Shown piece by piece: positions 47,235-56,840 of a stretch of DNA of 64,000 bases. The translations under genes were made by a program, and so were the position numbers. Within the stretch, counting starts at the first letter, position 1. The number at the start of each line of letters is the position of its first letter. The stretch is from Cyanobium sp. Tous-M-B4 (GTDB lineage: Bacteria > Cyanobacteriota > Cyanobacteriia > PCC-6307 > Cyanobiaceae). The notes under the pieces are model-generated. The model was not told the DNA's origin, searched no databases, and saw only the letters and a list, made by a program, of their open reading frames with translations. The stretch spans positions 186,001-250,000 of the forward strand of contig NZ_JAGQBA010000003.1 of assembly GCF_024345395.1 (NCBI RefSeq), written 5' to 3'.

Positions 47235-47600
47235 GTGGCGCGGTTTTTAGTAGTGCTCAAACCCGGCGTGCCTGTGGAGGCCGTCACCATGCTGGAGGCC
47301 CTCCAGCCCGTACTAGAGGGGCTTAGAGCGGAGATCGAGCACCGCACTCCAGCCCACCTCAGCGCCATGATCCGCGGTGGCGGTGAAAGCCAGCGGATGC
47401 AGCTATTTGCCGATGTGCAATCAAAAGCAGATGGCAAGGTGCTGGAGCTGGTGCTTCTGAGTCGCGAAGCCATGGGAACCACCGCACCCCACACCCGCGA
47501 GGTTTTCGAGCTGCTGCTGGAGTTGATTCAGCGGCATGTGCCATCTATGCCTCTCACCTTCCGCTCCGACAGGGACGGCCCACTGCCAATCGGAACCTGA
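47235..47600 (+). CDS. Hypothetical protein
   Basis: 121 residues, soluble. ARFLVVLKPGVPVEAVTMLEALQP suggests a ferredoxin-like alpha/beta start, and ELVLLSREAMGTTAPHTREVFELLLELIQRHVP a later helix; no family recognised. GTG 47235 is preferred because AAGGGAG ends five bases before it; the GTG six bases earlier would overlap that site. Probably transcribed with the DCC gene. Confidence 0.65.
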   Translation: MARFLVVLKPGVPVEAVTMLEALQPVLEGLRAEIEHRTPAHLSAMIRGGGESQRMQLFADVQSKADGKVLELVLLSREAMGTTAPHTREVFELLLELIQRHVPSMPLTFRSDRDGPLPIGT

Positions 47601-47677
47601 GCCGATCAAGGCCTGCCCGGCCATCCCGAAAATTTAATAAAGGCTTAGGATTTGCGAGTAAGTCCTGGATTTGCTCC

Positions 47678-47836
47678 GTGAACGAGAACCACCCCGTGCT
47701 TCTCTCGCTTGACGCCGAGCTGGACCAGCTGCGCAGCGCCTACATCCAACAGCCCAACGAGCAGACCCGCTACCAGCTGGTGCGCCTCGAACAGCTCATC
47801 CACCAGTGGGCACCAGGTCGCTCCAGCAACGGCTGA
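47678..47836 (+). CDS. Small helical hypothetical protein
   Basis: 52 residues from GTG 47678: charged helical peptide with LLSLDAELDQLRSAYIQ and TRYQLVRLEQLIHQW. The heptad-like spacing of Leu suggests a helical hairpin or coiled coil. No family recognised. It is 6 bases from the convergent antiporter stop. Short, so support is modest. Confidence 0.5.
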   Translation: MNENHPVLLSLDAELDQLRSAYIQQPNEQTRYQLVRLEQLIHQWAPGRSSNG

Positions 47837-47842
47837 GCTTGA

Positions 47843-49183
47843 TTAGCTGGCCGACTGAGCATCCTCAACAGTGGGCGGAATCACCAGCCGCAGCAGGATC
47901 GGAGCCAGAAAGGTGGTGCCAATCACCATCAACAAAATTGCTGCTTCCAGCGCCGGCGTGAGAATGCCGGCCTGGCTGCCGAGCCCCAGGAAAATCAGGC
48001 CCACTTCGCCACGGGGCATCATTCCCAGCCCAACCACCAAACGATTGGTGGGTTCCTTACTGAAGTAGCTCCAGCCGGCAGCCACCTTGCCAGCCATGGC
48101 TACTACCAGCAGGAAAGCGGCCACGATCAGGCCCTCTCGGTTGGCGGGATCGAAAGGGTTGAGCACCGAGAGATCCAGGCCGGTGCCGATCAGCACAAAA
48201 AATACGGTGGCAAACAGGGCCACCAAGGGCTTCACCGCCGCATCGATGTCGTGGGTGTGCTTGGAGGCGCTGAGGATCAATCCAGCGGCAAAAGCACCCA
48301 AGGCCGCCTCTAACCCAATCGCCTGGGCGGCAAAGCAACAAACGGTGAGCACCAGAAAGCTTGCCACTGCTACGTCGCCGGGAGCTTTGAGCTGATCCAC
48401 CACCCAGTCGAAGGCGGGAGCGGCCTTACGGCTCAGCACCAAGGCCACCGCCACAAACGCCACCGCCGCCAGACACAGCTTCAGCACCGGGCCAACACTG
48501 AAGGCACCACCACCAACGATCGCCACCACAACCGCCAAGATCACAATGCCGATGATGTCGTCGAGCACGGCGGCACCGATGACGATCTGGCCCTCGCGGC
48601 GCTTCAGCCATTTCAGTTCGCCGAAAACACTGGCGGTAATACCGATGGATGTGGCCGTCATGGCGGCCCCGGCAAACACAGCTGGAATCAACGGCACATG
48701 AAATATGAAGTAAAGACCAGCCGTACCGAGGGCAAAGGGCAGCACCACCCCAGCCACGGCCACAGTGGAGGCTTGAACGCCCACAGCCACCAGCTCGTCA
48801 AGCTCGCTCTCCAGACCAGTAAGAAAAAGCAGAGCGAACAGACCTAACTGGGATACGGCCTGCAGGTTCGGGAATGTTTCCCTGTAGACCTCTCGTGCCG
48901 CGTCCGGGCTGATCTGGGCCAAGGAGGCAAGCAGACCGGCGACTCCGGCACTGAGCTGGGCCTGGGTTTCTGGCGGCACGATCAGATGCAGTCCCGAAAC
49001 ACCGATCAGCACCCCAGCCACTAGCTCACCGAGGATCGTGGGCAACTGCAAGCGCACCATCACTTCCGCGATGGCCCTCGCAGCTAGGAAGATCACCACA
49101 AAGCGGCCCACCTGAATCAGGGTTTCCGCCACCTCAAGCTGGTGGGAACTGAACTCCAGTAACACCGGAGAGATCGGCAACAT
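47843..49183 (-). CDS. CPA2-type cation:proton antiporter (KefB/Nap-like)
   Basis: 446 residues with about twelve to thirteen helices. Family segments: LQLPTILGELVAGVLIG, LLFLTGLESELDELVAVG, FAGAAMTATSIGITASVF, GAAVLDDIIGIVIL (DD pair of CPA2), EAALGAFAAGLILS and LGMMPRGEVGLIFLGLGS. No RCK domain is attached. Exchanges Na+ or K+ for H+ and helps pH and ion balance. ATG 49183 is the second codon position from a TTG alternative at 49189. Confidence 0.9.
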   Translation of the reverse strand: MLPISPVLLEFSSHQLEVAETLIQVGRFVVIFLAARAIAEVMVRLQLPTILGELVAGVLIGVSGLHLIVPPETQAQLSAGVAGLLASLAQISPDAAREVYRETFPNLQAVSQLGLFALLFLTGLESELDELVAVGVQASTVAVAGVVLPFALGTAGLYFIFHVPLIPAVFAGAAMTATSIGITASVFGELKWLKRREGQIVIGAAVLDDIIGIVILAVVVAIVGGGAFSVGPVLKLCLAAVAFVAVALVLSRKAAPAFDWVVDQLKAPGDVAVASFLVLTVCCFAAQAIGLEAALGAFAAGLILSASKHTHDIDAAVKPLVALFATVFFVLIGTGLDLSVLNPFDPANREGLIVAAFLLVVAMAGKVAAGWSYFSKEPTNRLVVGLGMMPRGEVGLIFLGLGSQAGILTPALEAAILLMVIGTTFLAPILLRLVIPPTVEDAQSAS

Positions 49184-49264
49184 CGGCAATGGGCAGGATT
49201 GCAGATTTATAGGGACGGTGACATTGGGTTTGGGGTGGCAAAGCCAATCAGACCCGGGAGGTTC

Positions 49265-49423
49265 TTAGCGGTCAGCAGGGGCATCGATCAGGCCCCGATC
49301 CCTGAGTTCCTGCTGAAAGGCCCGCCCAAGCTGAGCTTCGCCGCTGTGACGTGACACCTGGCTAAGTAACAGCACAGTGCGCAGGCTCAACCAGCCGAGG
49401 CCGACAAGCAGGAGCAAGGTCAT
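49265..49423 (-). CDS. Small single-helix membrane protein
   Basis: 52 residues. One hydrophobic helix at the N-terminus (TLLLLVGLGWLSLRTVLLLS), then a polar tail (AQLGRAFQQELRDRGLIDAP). No family recognised. ATG at 49423 starts the helix. Divergent from bicA, whose start is 57 bases away. Confidence 0.5.
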   Translation of the reverse strand: MTLLLLVGLGWLSLRTVLLLSQVSRHSGEAQLGRAFQQELRDRGLIDAPADR

Positions 49424-49479
49424 GGAGGCAAACCGTGGACCGAAGCAATCCTGGGCAGAACAGAAAGCAGCTGGGTCGG

Positions 49480-51228
49480 ATGACAATCACCCAACTTCCA
49501 ACGGCACTCCCTATGGTTCTGCGCCAACCCACGCCTGTAGCGATGACAACCGCTTCGGCGCCACCCCGGCGCCCGTCCCTGCTGAATCACATCAGCACCA
49601 ACAACATCAAAGGGGACCTCTTCGGAGGTGTCACCGCTGCGGTGATCGCCCTGCCCATGGCCCTCGCCTTCGGTGTGGCCTCGGGTGCAGGTGCAGCCGC
49701 CGGCCTCTGGGGCGCTGTGCTGGTGGGCCTGTTTGCTGCCCTGTTCGGCGGTACGCCCTCCCTGATCTCCGAGCCCACGGGGCCGATGACGGTGGTGATG
49801 ACCGCCGTAATCGCGAGTTTGACCGCTGCTGATCCGGAAAACGGCCTGGCCATGGCCTTCACCGTGGTGATGCTGGCCGGCGTGTTCCAGATCGTCTTCG
49901 GCTTCCTGAAGCTGGGGCGTTATGTCACCCAGATGCCCTACACGGTGATCTCGGGCTTCATGAGCGGCATCGGGCTCATTTTGATCATCCTGCAGCTGGG
50001 TCCTTTCCTCGGCCAGGCCATCCCCAAGGGCGGCGTGATGGGCACCCTCAGCGCCCTACCACAGCTGCTTCAGAACGCCCGCCAGCCGGAAGTGGTTCTG
50101 GCGGTGATCACACTTGCCATCCTCTGGTTCACTCCGGCGGCGATCAAGAAAATCGCCCCACCCCAGCTGATTGCCCTGATAGCCGGCACGGTGCTCTCTC
50201 TCACCCTGCTCAGCGGTGGCGCTGGTGGCGAGGAAATTCGCCGCATCGGCGAAATCGCCTCTGGCTTCCCCCAACTGCGCATGCCCTATTTCGAGCTGGG
50301 GCAAGCGAGCAAAATGCTGATCGATGCTGCCGTGCTGGGCATGCTCGGCTGCATTGATGCCTTACTGACAGCCGTCGTGGCTGACAGCATCACCCGCACA
50401 GAGCACGATTCCAACAAGGAATTGATCGGCCAGGGTTTAGGCAACATCGCTTCTGGCCTGTTCGGTGGCATCGCCGGTGCCGGCGCCACCATGGGCACCG
50501 TGGTCAACATTCAAGCCGGCGGCCGCAGTGCCCTCTCAGGCATCAGCCGGGCCGTAATCCTGATGGTGGTGATCCTCGCCTTCACTGGCGTAGCTGCCCA
50601 GATCCCCCAGGCAGTGCTGGCCGGTATCGCCCTCAAGGTGGGTGTCGACATCGTCGACTGGGGCTTCCTCAAGCGAGCCCACCGCATCTCGATCAGCGGC
50701 GCTCTGATCATGTATCTGGTGATCGCCCTGACCGTGCTGGTCGATCTGATCGCCGCTGTGGGCATCGGCGTGTTCATCGCCAACATCCTCACCATCGACA
50801 AGATGAGCGCCCTGCAGAGCAAGAGCGTCAAGTCGATCAGCACCGGCGACGGTGACCTGATGCTGCCCGACGACGAGAAGGCTCTGCTCGACCAAGGCAA
50901 AGGCAAGGTGCTGCTCTTCCAGCTCAACGGCGCCATGATCTTTGGTGTGGCCAAGGCCATCGGACGTGAACACAACGCCATCGGCGACGTGACTGCCGTG
51001 GTCTTCGATCTCACCGAGGTATCTCACCTGGGCGTTACTGCAGCGCTGGCTGTGGAGAACGCAGTTGAGGAAGCGATAGAGAAAGGGCGTGAGGTGTTTG
51101 TAGTGGGCGCCAACGGCACAACTCAGCGCCGATTGGAAAAGCTCGGCCTCTACAAGAAGCTGACCCCTGATCGCACAAACCTGAGCCGTCGCGACGCTCT
51201 CCAGCGATCTGTCGCAGCCATCGGCTGA
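49480..51228 (+). CDS. bicA: Sodium-dependent bicarbonate transporter BicA (SulP family)
   Basis: 582 residues. SulP transporter domain with fourteen helices (LFGGVTAAVIALPMALAFGVASGAGAAAGLWG; SEPTGPMTVVMTAVI; LGMLGCIDALLTAVVADSITRTEHDSNKELIGQG; GAGATMGTVVNIQAGG) and a C-terminal STAS domain (about 455-570, VLLFQLNGAMIFGVAKA). These segments match BicA of Synechococcus PCC 7002 nearly throughout, so HCO3-/Na+ symport is a confident call. The N-terminus is about 30 residues longer than that protein; ATG 49480 is one of several. A strong terminator follows the gene. Confidence 0.93.
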   Translation: MTITQLPTALPMVLRQPTPVAMTTASAPPRRPSLLNHISTNNIKGDLFGGVTAAVIALPMALAFGVASGAGAAAGLWGAVLVGLFAALFGGTPSLISEPTGPMTVVMTAVIASLTAADPENGLAMAFTVVMLAGVFQIVFGFLKLGRYVTQMPYTVISGFMSGIGLILIILQLGPFLGQAIPKGGVMGTLSALPQLLQNARQPEVVLAVITLAILWFTPAAIKKIAPPQLIALIAGTVLSLTLLSGGAGGEEIRRIGEIASGFPQLRMPYFELGQASKMLIDAAVLGMLGCIDALLTAVVADSITRTEHDSNKELIGQGLGNIASGLFGGIAGAGATMGTVVNIQAGGRSALSGISRAVILMVVILAFTGVAAQIPQAVLAGIALKVGVDIVDWGFLKRAHRISISGALIMYLVIALTVLVDLIAAVGIGVFIANILTIDKMSALQSKSVKSISTGDGDLMLPDDEKALLDQGKGKVLLFQLNGAMIFGVAKAIGREHNAIGDVTAVVFDLTEVSHLGVTAALAVENAVEEAIEKGREVFVVGANGTTQRRLEKLGLYKKLTPDRTNLSRRDALQRSVAAIG

Positions 51229-51247
51229 CGCCCCAATCCAACCCCCC

Positions 51248-51276
51248 AGGGCTCGGCAAAACCGGGCCCTTTTTTT
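51248..51276 (+). terminator. Rho-independent terminator of bicA
   Basis: AGGGCTCGG-CAAAA-CCGGGCCCT hairpin followed by seven T, about 20 bases after the bicA stop. Confidence 0.9.
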
Positions 51277-51604
51277 GTCTTTAGTGACGCCACAAGAATC
51301 TGCTCAACGACAAACGATCCTCTCCACCATCCACGGATATGAACGACAATCGGCTTCTGTGACTTTTGTCGCCTTGGAAGTGCCGTAGAACCTGACTGCC
51401 TGCCCATGACTGCCGTAGCCCAAACTTCATGGCGCTGCCAGCAGGAAGCGAAAGCAAATCCAAACTTCTGGCAGGCTTTGACGTCATTGTGGCTGGTCTT
51501 GCCGCCGCCTATTAGCCAATGAAGCAAGCAAGACATGATCCGCAAAGCAACTGCAGAAATACAACCATGGATTAGGATCCCTGATCACAGAGATTGCACA
51601 TGCT
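51277..51604. other. Gene-poor gap between bicA and the sigma factor
   Basis: About 330 bases with no gene I can support; lower GC than its surroundings. One 38-codon frame (51406-51522, MTAVAQTSWRCQQEAKANP...) is open but looks like chance. The gap ends in the AGTTGAT palindrome, the likely sigma factor control region. Confidence 0.5.
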
Positions 51605-51620
51605 AGTTGATAAATCAACT
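51605..51620. promoter_or_regulatory. ArsR-operator-like palindrome upstream of the sigma factor
   Basis: AGTTGATAAATCAACT is a perfect 7-2-7 inverted repeat that differs from the arsR operator at 6878-6893 only in its first central base (A for G). It lies 65 bases before the sigma factor ATG. The simplest reading is that ArsR, or a related regulator, controls the sigma gene. Confidence 0.6.
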
Positions 51621-51685
51621 CCCAAATACCCAGGCCTAAAAAATACCCACTAACGTTTTCTTACACCCCCGCAGACGCCCAACCG

Positions 51686-52657
51686 ATGCCTGCGCCACAG
51701 AAGCGCCCCAAGGGTGACTGCGACGCACTAAGCCAGCACATGCGCGCCATTGGTCGCATAGCCATACTCACCGCTGAGGAGGAAATCAGCCTGGCCAGGC
51801 TTGTCCAAAGCGGCTGTAAAGCCACTGACATAGCTCAGGAGATGAAGCTGCGAGCAGGCGGTGCGGCTCCCAGTCCCACCGCTTGGGCCAAGGAAACAGG
51901 CATGACGGTGCGCGAGTTGCAGATCTGCCTTAGGCAGGCCAACAAAGCGCGCAGCCGCATGGTGCTAGCCAACATTCGGTTGGTGATAACAATGTCTCGC
52001 CGCTACCGGCACACCCCTGTCGATCTAGAAGATCTGATCCAGGAGGGCACTATCGGCCTAATCAGGGCCGTGGAGCGGTTTGACCCCAGCCGGGGCTACC
52101 GCTTTTCCACCTACGCCACCTGGTGGATCCGCCACGGGATCACCAGTGCCCTATTGGCCAAGGGACGCACCATCCGCCTACCGGCCACGATGGTGGATCA
52201 GCTTTGTCGGCTGCGCCAGACCCAGCAATCCCTGAGCCAGCAGCTGGGGCGGGACCCCAATCTGGAGGAGCTGGCGGCCGCCACAGGGCTTAAGCCACTG
52301 GACATCCGCGAGGTGTTGTTCCGGGCCCAAGAACCCCTGAGCCTCGATGGGCACCAAACCTCTCAATCTGAGTGGAGCTTGCTTGAAAGCCTGGCCTGCG
52401 AGGTCAGCAAGCCCCTGGAGCATGTTGATGCCACCTTGATGCAAGAAGATATCCATCAGCTGCTCGATGAACTTCCCAAACAGGAAGCCGAGTTGCTGCG
52501 CTTGCGCTATGGAATCGCAGCTGGGGAACCTTTGAGCCTGAGCGCCACGGCCCGGCAGATGGGCATCACCCGTGATACGGCCCGAGGTTTAGAACGAAGG
52601 GCCAATGCAACAATCCGGCGACTTTCGGTGCGCTTCATTGATCACCTTCAAGCCTGA
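51686..52657 (+). CDS. RNA polymerase sigma factor, group 2 sigma-70
   Basis: 323 residues. Region 1.2 (YxxxIGRIAILTAEEEISLARLVQSG), region 2 (RMVLANIRLVITMSRRYRHTPVDLEDLIQEGTIGLIRAVERFDPSRGYRFSTYATWWIRHGI), region 3 and region 4.2 helix-turn-helix (LSATARQMGITRDTARGLERRA) are complete. Region 1.1 is absent, so it is a non-essential group 2 factor of the SigB-E type used in stress responses. The palindrome 65 bases upstream equals the arsR operator, which suggests response to arsenite. bioA follows five bases after its stop. Confidence 0.93.
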   Translation: MPAPQKRPKGDCDALSQHMRAIGRIAILTAEEEISLARLVQSGCKATDIAQEMKLRAGGAAPSPTAWAKETGMTVRELQICLRQANKARSRMVLANIRLVITMSRRYRHTPVDLEDLIQEGTIGLIRAVERFDPSRGYRFSTYATWWIRHGITSALLAKGRTIRLPATMVDQLCRLRQTQQSLSQQLGRDPNLEELAAATGLKPLDIREVLFRAQEPLSLDGHQTSQSEWSLLESLACEVSKPLEHVDATLMQEDIHQLLDELPKQEAELLRLRYGIAAGEPLSLSATARQMGITRDTARGLERRANATIRRLSVRFIDHLQA

Positions 52658-52661
52658 GCCC

Positions 52662-53930
52662 ATGACCTGGCACCCCCATCTCTGGCATCCCACCACCCAG
52701 GTGGCCACCAGCCCGGCGCCCCTGAGGGTGCAGTCGGCACGCGGCAGTGAGCTGGAGCTAGACGATGGCAGAAGGCTGATCGACGCCATCAGCAGCTGGT
52801 GGGTGACGCTGCATGGTCACGCCGAGCCGGCCATTGCGGCGGCGGTTGCGCGCCAAGCCCAGCAGCTGGAGCAGGTGATCTTCGCCAACTTCAGCCACGA
52901 ACCCGCCGAGCAGCTGGCCACTCGGCTCAGCGCCCTCACTGGGCTGCAGCGCCTGTTTTTCTCCGACAACGGCTCCACCGCCGTGGAGGTAGCCCTCAAG
53001 ATCGCCTGGCAGTGGTGGCGCAATCAGAACAGCGAGCGCCGCCAGTTAATCGCCTTTGAGGGGGCTTATCACGGCGACACCGTGGGCACCATGGCCCTAG
53101 GCGATCGCTCCCTATTCACCGCCGCCTACGAGCCCCTGCTTTTTGACGTGGCCAGGGTCGCCTGGCCCCACAGCCACTGGGGCGACGACAGCGTTGAGCC
53201 GCGGGAACAGCAGGCCCTTGGCCAGCTTGAGCTGGCCCTGGAGACACCCACAGCAGCGGTGATTTTTGAGCCCCTCATACAGGGGGCCAGTGGCATGCGC
53301 GTCGTGCGTCCAGCGTTCCTGCGGGCAGTGGCGGAAAGGGTCCAGGGTGCTGGTGCGCTGCTGGTTGCCGATGAAGTCTTCACCGGTTTCGGCCGCACCG
53401 GAGCCCTGTTCGCCTGCCAGAAAGCCGGTATCCAGCCCGACCTGATGGCCCTCTCCAAAGGGCTCACGGGTGGTTTTCTGCCCATGGGCGCAACGATGGC
53501 CAGCGAACGGCTCTACCAGGGCTTCATCAGCGAGAAGCCCAGCGATACCTTTTTCCATGGCCACAGCTTCACGGCCAACCCCTTGGGCTGTGCCGCCGCC
53601 CTGGCCAGCCTAGATTTACTGCAGCAAAACCCTGAGCGCTTTGAGGGCTTTGAGCAACGGCACACCCCCCTGCTGGAGCAGCTGAGTCGCCAGCCCCGGG
53701 TGCTGCGCCCCCGCGGCCTAGGCACCATGGCCGCCTTCGAGCTCGACGCCGGTGAAAACAGCTACCTCAACCCGATCGGCAAACAGATCCAGCGTCAGTG
53801 TCTGGAACACGGGGTCTACCTGCGCCCCCTCGGCAACGTGGTGTATCTGCTGCCGCCCCTAGGCAGCAGCGATGAGCAGCTGCAGCAGTGCTATCAAGCT
53901 CTAGAGCAGGCCATAGTTGCTTTGGGCTAA
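52662..53930 (+). CDS. bioA: Adenosylmethionine-8-amino-7-oxononanoate aminotransferase BioA
   Basis: 422 residues, class III PLP-dependent aminotransferase. Biotin synthesis step that uses S-adenosylmethionine as amino donor to make 7,8-diaminopelargonate. Motifs: SSWWVTLHGHAEPAI, FFSDNGSTAVEVALKIAWQ, GAYHGDTVGTMALG, ADEVFTGFGRTG with the PLP Asp, and LSKGLTGGFLPMG with the Schiff-base Lys. Other bio genes are not nearby. Starts five bases after the sigma factor stop and may be co-transcribed with it. Overlaps the convergent antiporter end by four bases. Confidence 0.94.
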   Translation: MTWHPHLWHPTTQVATSPAPLRVQSARGSELELDDGRRLIDAISSWWVTLHGHAEPAIAAAVARQAQQLEQVIFANFSHEPAEQLATRLSALTGLQRLFFSDNGSTAVEVALKIAWQWWRNQNSERRQLIAFEGAYHGDTVGTMALGDRSLFTAAYEPLLFDVARVAWPHSHWGDDSVEPREQQALGQLELALETPTAAVIFEPLIQGASGMRVVRPAFLRAVAERVQGAGALLVADEVFTGFGRTGALFACQKAGIQPDLMALSKGLTGGFLPMGATMASERLYQGFISEKPSDTFFHGHSFTANPLGCAAALASLDLLQQNPERFEGFEQRHTPLLEQLSRQPRVLRPRGLGTMAAFELDAGENSYLNPIGKQIQRQCLEHGVYLRPLGNVVYLLPPLGSSDEQLQQCYQALEQAIVALG

Positions 53931-55102
53931 GGCGACGCCATAGCTGCCAAACGGCGGCCCAGCAACAGCAGTCCAAGCACCGTGGTGCAGCTCACCATCA
54001 GCACCAGGGCCGAAAACTGCGCCGGAGTGATCACGCCACTGGCCAGGGCCGTTGAGGCAAACACCAAGCCCGGCAGGCCCCGCGGAATCAAGCCAAACAC
54101 CACCACCCAGCGATCGATGCCAGCGGCTTGATCCTGGCGGCTGATGCCCAGGGCACAGATCAACTTGCAACTAATCGCCAGCAGCAGCAGGCTCAGGGCC
54201 AGGGCCCAGGCAGCGGGCTGCAGCAAGGTGCCGGCCTGGATGCGCATGCCCACCCCTAGGAAATAGAGGGGTAGGAACACCTCCGACAGCAGAGCCAGGT
54301 TGCCCAATAGCTCGCGGGCCTCGGTGCTCCCTTCCCCCATGGGCGCCAGGCGATTGAACAGCACCCCACCCCAGAGCGCCCCCAGCAGGCTGGTCACCCC
54401 GGTGACCTCACCGATCCAGCTGCAGCCAATCAACAGCAGCAACATTCCAAGCGGCCCCGGCTGCCAGGGCCCGTGGCTCCGCAACCACCAGCTCGACAGC
54501 GGCACGCTCAGCAGGGCCAGGGCTGGGCCGAGCAGCACCAGCCAACCCGACCCGGCCGTAGCCGCGCCACCGCCCAGGCGGGTGCCCGCCAACAGCAGAG
54601 AGCAGGTGAGCAGGCCGATCGCGGGCAGATCGTCGAGCACCGACACCCCCACCAGCAGGCGACCGGAGGGGGTTTTCAAGGCGCCGAGCTGGCCGAGGGC
54701 CCGCAGGGTCACCCCGGTGCCGGTGGCGCTGAGCACGGCCACAAAGAGCAGGGTGGTGGCAGTCGAGAGGCCAAAGGCCTGCTGCAGCGGCCACCAGGCC
54801 AGCAGCGGCGTCAGCGCCGACAGCAACACCGTGCGCAGCACTGCCGCCGGCCGGGAGCCCAACAAGCCTCCGCGCACCTCCAGACCCACCTGAAAAAACA
54901 GGGTGAGCACCCCCAGCTCCAGCAGACCGGAGAGGGAGCGGATCTGCTCAAAAGGCAGCACCGTGTTGCCCAGAGCAAAGCCCACTCCCAGCTCCAGCAC
55001 GATCGCCGGCACCGCCCAACGGGCGAGCCGGGTGGCCGTCAACCGGGCCAGCAGGGCCCCCACCAACAACAGCAGCAGGGTGGTGAGCAGGGAGGAACCC
55101 AA
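53927..55102 (-). CDS. CPA2-type cation:proton antiporter
   Basis: 391 residues with twelve helices. Segments LGVGFALGNTVLPFEQ, GVLTLFFQVGLEVRGG, VAVLSATGTGVTLRAL, VGVSVLDDLPAIGLL (DD pair), GALWGGVLF and FGLIPRGLPGLVFA are typical. The start is TTG 55102; the Gly-rich N-terminus and membrane helix follow directly, and no ATG or GTG is in a better place. Lies 21 bases beyond the cupS end on the same strand, so it could read on from the ndhF3-cupS operon. Confidence 0.88.
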   Translation of the reverse strand: MGSSLLTTLLLLLVGALLARLTATRLARWAVPAIVLELGVGFALGNTVLPFEQIRSLSGLLELGVLTLFFQVGLEVRGGLLGSRPAAVLRTVLLSALTPLLAWWPLQQAFGLSTATTLLFVAVLSATGTGVTLRALGQLGALKTPSGRLLVGVSVLDDLPAIGLLTCSLLLAGTRLGGGAATAGSGWLVLLGPALALLSVPLSSWWLRSHGPWQPGPLGMLLLLIGCSWIGEVTGVTSLLGALWGGVLFNRLAPMGEGSTEARELLGNLALLSEVFLPLYFLGVGMRIQAGTLLQPAAWALALSLLLLAISCKLICALGISRQDQAAGIDRWVVVFGLIPRGLPGLVFASTALASGVITPAQFSALVLMVSCTTVLGLLLLGRRLAAMASP

Positions 55103-55123
55103 ACGGGTAGTGGCGAAAGTGGA

Positions 55124-55525
55124 TCAGCCCGGCAGGATCACGCGATCAATCGCGTGCACAATGCCGTTGTCGCAGGCAATGTCTGCGGTTACCACTGTGG
55201 CGTTTTTCACCTCAAAGGGCTCGCTGCGGCGGATTGGGATCGGCGCCCCCTCTAAAGACGGCCACTCGGACTGGGCCACCAGGTCCTCGCGGGTGTAGGC
55301 ACCAGCCAGGACGTGGTACTTAAGGATTCGAGCCAACTGGGGTGGGTTGTCTACCAACGTTTGCACCGTGCCCGCAGGCAGTGCCGCAAAGGCATCGTCC
55401 ACCGGGGCAAACACCGTGAAAGGGCCCGGGCCCTCCAGGGCGCCTCGCAGGCCGGCGGCATCAACGGCCGCCAGCAGGGTGTTAAAGCCGCCGGCGGCGA
55501 GGGCGGATTCCAGAATCGTGGCCAT
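55124..55525 (-). CDS. cupS: CupS-type fasciclin-domain subunit of NDH-1MS
   Basis: 133 residues, one fasciclin (FAS1) domain: [46 protein letters not shown], and the final [12 protein letters not shown]. In beta-cyanobacteria CupS (sll1735 type) is the small subunit of the low-CO2-induced CO2 uptake complex NDH-1MS and has a fasciclin-like fold. The gene lies 10 bases after cupA, the expected place. ATG 55525. Without that context I would have called it a generic fasciclin protein. Confidence 0.85.
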   Translation of the reverse strand: MATILESALAAGGFNTLLAAVDAAGLRGALEGPGPFTVFAPVDDAFAALPAGTVQTLVDNPPQLARILKYHVLAGAYTREDLVAQSEWPSLEGAPIPIRRSEPFEVKNATVVTADIACDNGIVHAIDRVILPG

Positions 55526-55535
55526 GGCAGCTCTC

Positions 55536-56840
55536 CTAGCGGTAATCCTTGGTTTGAATGTCGGCAAGGCGCGCCTCGGGCCGCAGGAAGCGATCCATCT
55601 GGGCCTCAAAGAAGCGGCGGTTGGCCGCAAGATGCTCCGGGTTGGTGTCGTCGAGGGGATAGAACAAGGCACAGCGCAACGCCTGGATCACTGCCGAAGT
55701 CACGTTGTACATCGAGCGCTGGAAGGTGATGCCCAGCTGGATCAGTTGATCTTCTTCGCCGCGGCGATGCTGCTTATAAAGCTCCTGCAGATAGGGGGGC
55801 AGGAAATGCAGCATGTCCTGCATCAGCAGGGTGGGTGGAATGCCGGCGGATCCCACCGGAAACACATCGGCATAGAGAATGCCGTAGTGGAAGTCGGCTT
55901 GATCGGCCGGCACCTGATTGGCTTGGGCGTTGTAGCTCTTGGTGCCACGGAAAGGTGAGGTGCGGTAGAACACCGCCTCCACATAGGGCAACGCCGCCTC
56001 ATAGAGCCAGGTGAAGCCCTCGCTCTTAGGAATGATCTCGAAGCACTCGCCCCGAATGAACACGTGGTGGTAGATGGGTCGGCCCGCCACAGCGAAGATG
56101 CCGTTGACGAGGAAGTCCATGGCGTCGGGCACCCCCTTAAAGCCACCCTCGTCGTAGATATCGCTCATCTCAAAGAACACCGGTGCCATCACCTCCCAAA
56201 ACAGGCCGAGGTTGGCGGTATAGGAAAGCTGCTTCACCTGCTCCAGGAGCATGTCCGGGAACAGCTTGTAGAGGCCAAGCATCAGCGGATTGCCGCGGAA
56301 GTAGGCCTTGATGGCGCGGTCGGCGTTGGCCTTGTAGGCATCGCTCGCGAGGTAGTCGTTGAAGCGACCACCCATGCCTTGGTGCCAGAGCATGGCCTGC
56401 ATGCAGGCCTCGGCGAACTCCATGTTCACCCGGTCATGCCAAAGGTGATGCAGCAGCTTGGGCATGGCCCGGGTTTCACCCTTGGCCATGAACTCCAGTA
56501 GCTCCGGATGGGCCTTTTCACCGCCTCGCCAGATACGCAGCTTCGATTGATCGCCGGCGTAGCTGTTGGGGAGATCTAGATACTCCTGGGAGATGAAGTA
56601 CTTGAAGGCCGGCAACGGATTAAGAAATACCTGCTCGGCGATGTAGAGAAGGTCGCGCCAATAAAAGTCCATCGGCACGGCGTAGGCCTTGTAGATGCCG
56701 ATGATCTGCTGGAGGTTCTCCGGCGTATCCGGCAGCATCGATCCACCGGCCTCGAGCCGATGGATCACCTCGGCGAAGCGGTGGGTGGAGGGGGGGATCA
56801 GGGCCGTCTTGGTACCCGCTGCAGCAGTGGAGGTGGTCAT
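55536..56840 (-). CDS. cupA: CO2 hydration protein CupA (ChpY)
   Basis: 434 residues. Converts CO2 to bicarbonate within the NDH-1MS complex on the thylakoid, coupled to electron transport through the complex. The length is that of CupA (about 435-440) rather than CupB (about 375). Conserved stretch [38 protein letters not shown] holds histidines likely to bind the zinc; I cannot assign each ligand. ATG at 56840 overlaps the ndhD3 stop. Followed by cupS. Confidence 0.92.
   Translation of the reverse strand: MTTSTAAAGTKTALIPPSTHRFAEVIHRLEAGGSMLPDTPENLQQIIGIYKAYAVPMDFYWRDLLYIAEQVFLNPLPAFKYFISQEYLDLPNSYAGDQSKLRIWRGGEKAHPELLEFMAKGETRAMPKLLHHLWHDRVNMEFAEACMQAMLWHQGMGGRFNDYLASDAYKANADRAIKAYFRGNPLMLGLYKLFPDMLLEQVKQLSYTANLGLFWEVMAPVFFEMSDIYDEGGFKGVPDAMDFLVNGIFAVAGRPIYHHVFIRGECFEIIPKSEGFTWLYEAALPYVEAVFYRTSPFRGTKSYNAQANQVPADQADFHYGILYADVFPVGSAGIPPTLLMQDMLHFLPPYLQELYKQHRRGEEDQLIQLGITFQRSMYNVTSAVIQALRCALFYPLDDTNPEHLAANRRFFEAQMDRFLRPEARLADIQTKDYR

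Noticed and set aside
51150-51545. A 131-codon minus-strand frame between bicA and the sigma factor.
   Set aside because: It runs through the bicA terminator and the end of bicA on the opposite strand, and its composition is not protein-like.
55124-55672. Extending the fasciclin/CupS gene to an upstream start at 55672.
   Set aside because: The extra 49 codons lie inside cupA and are Arg/Pro-rich; the domain begins right after ATG 55525.
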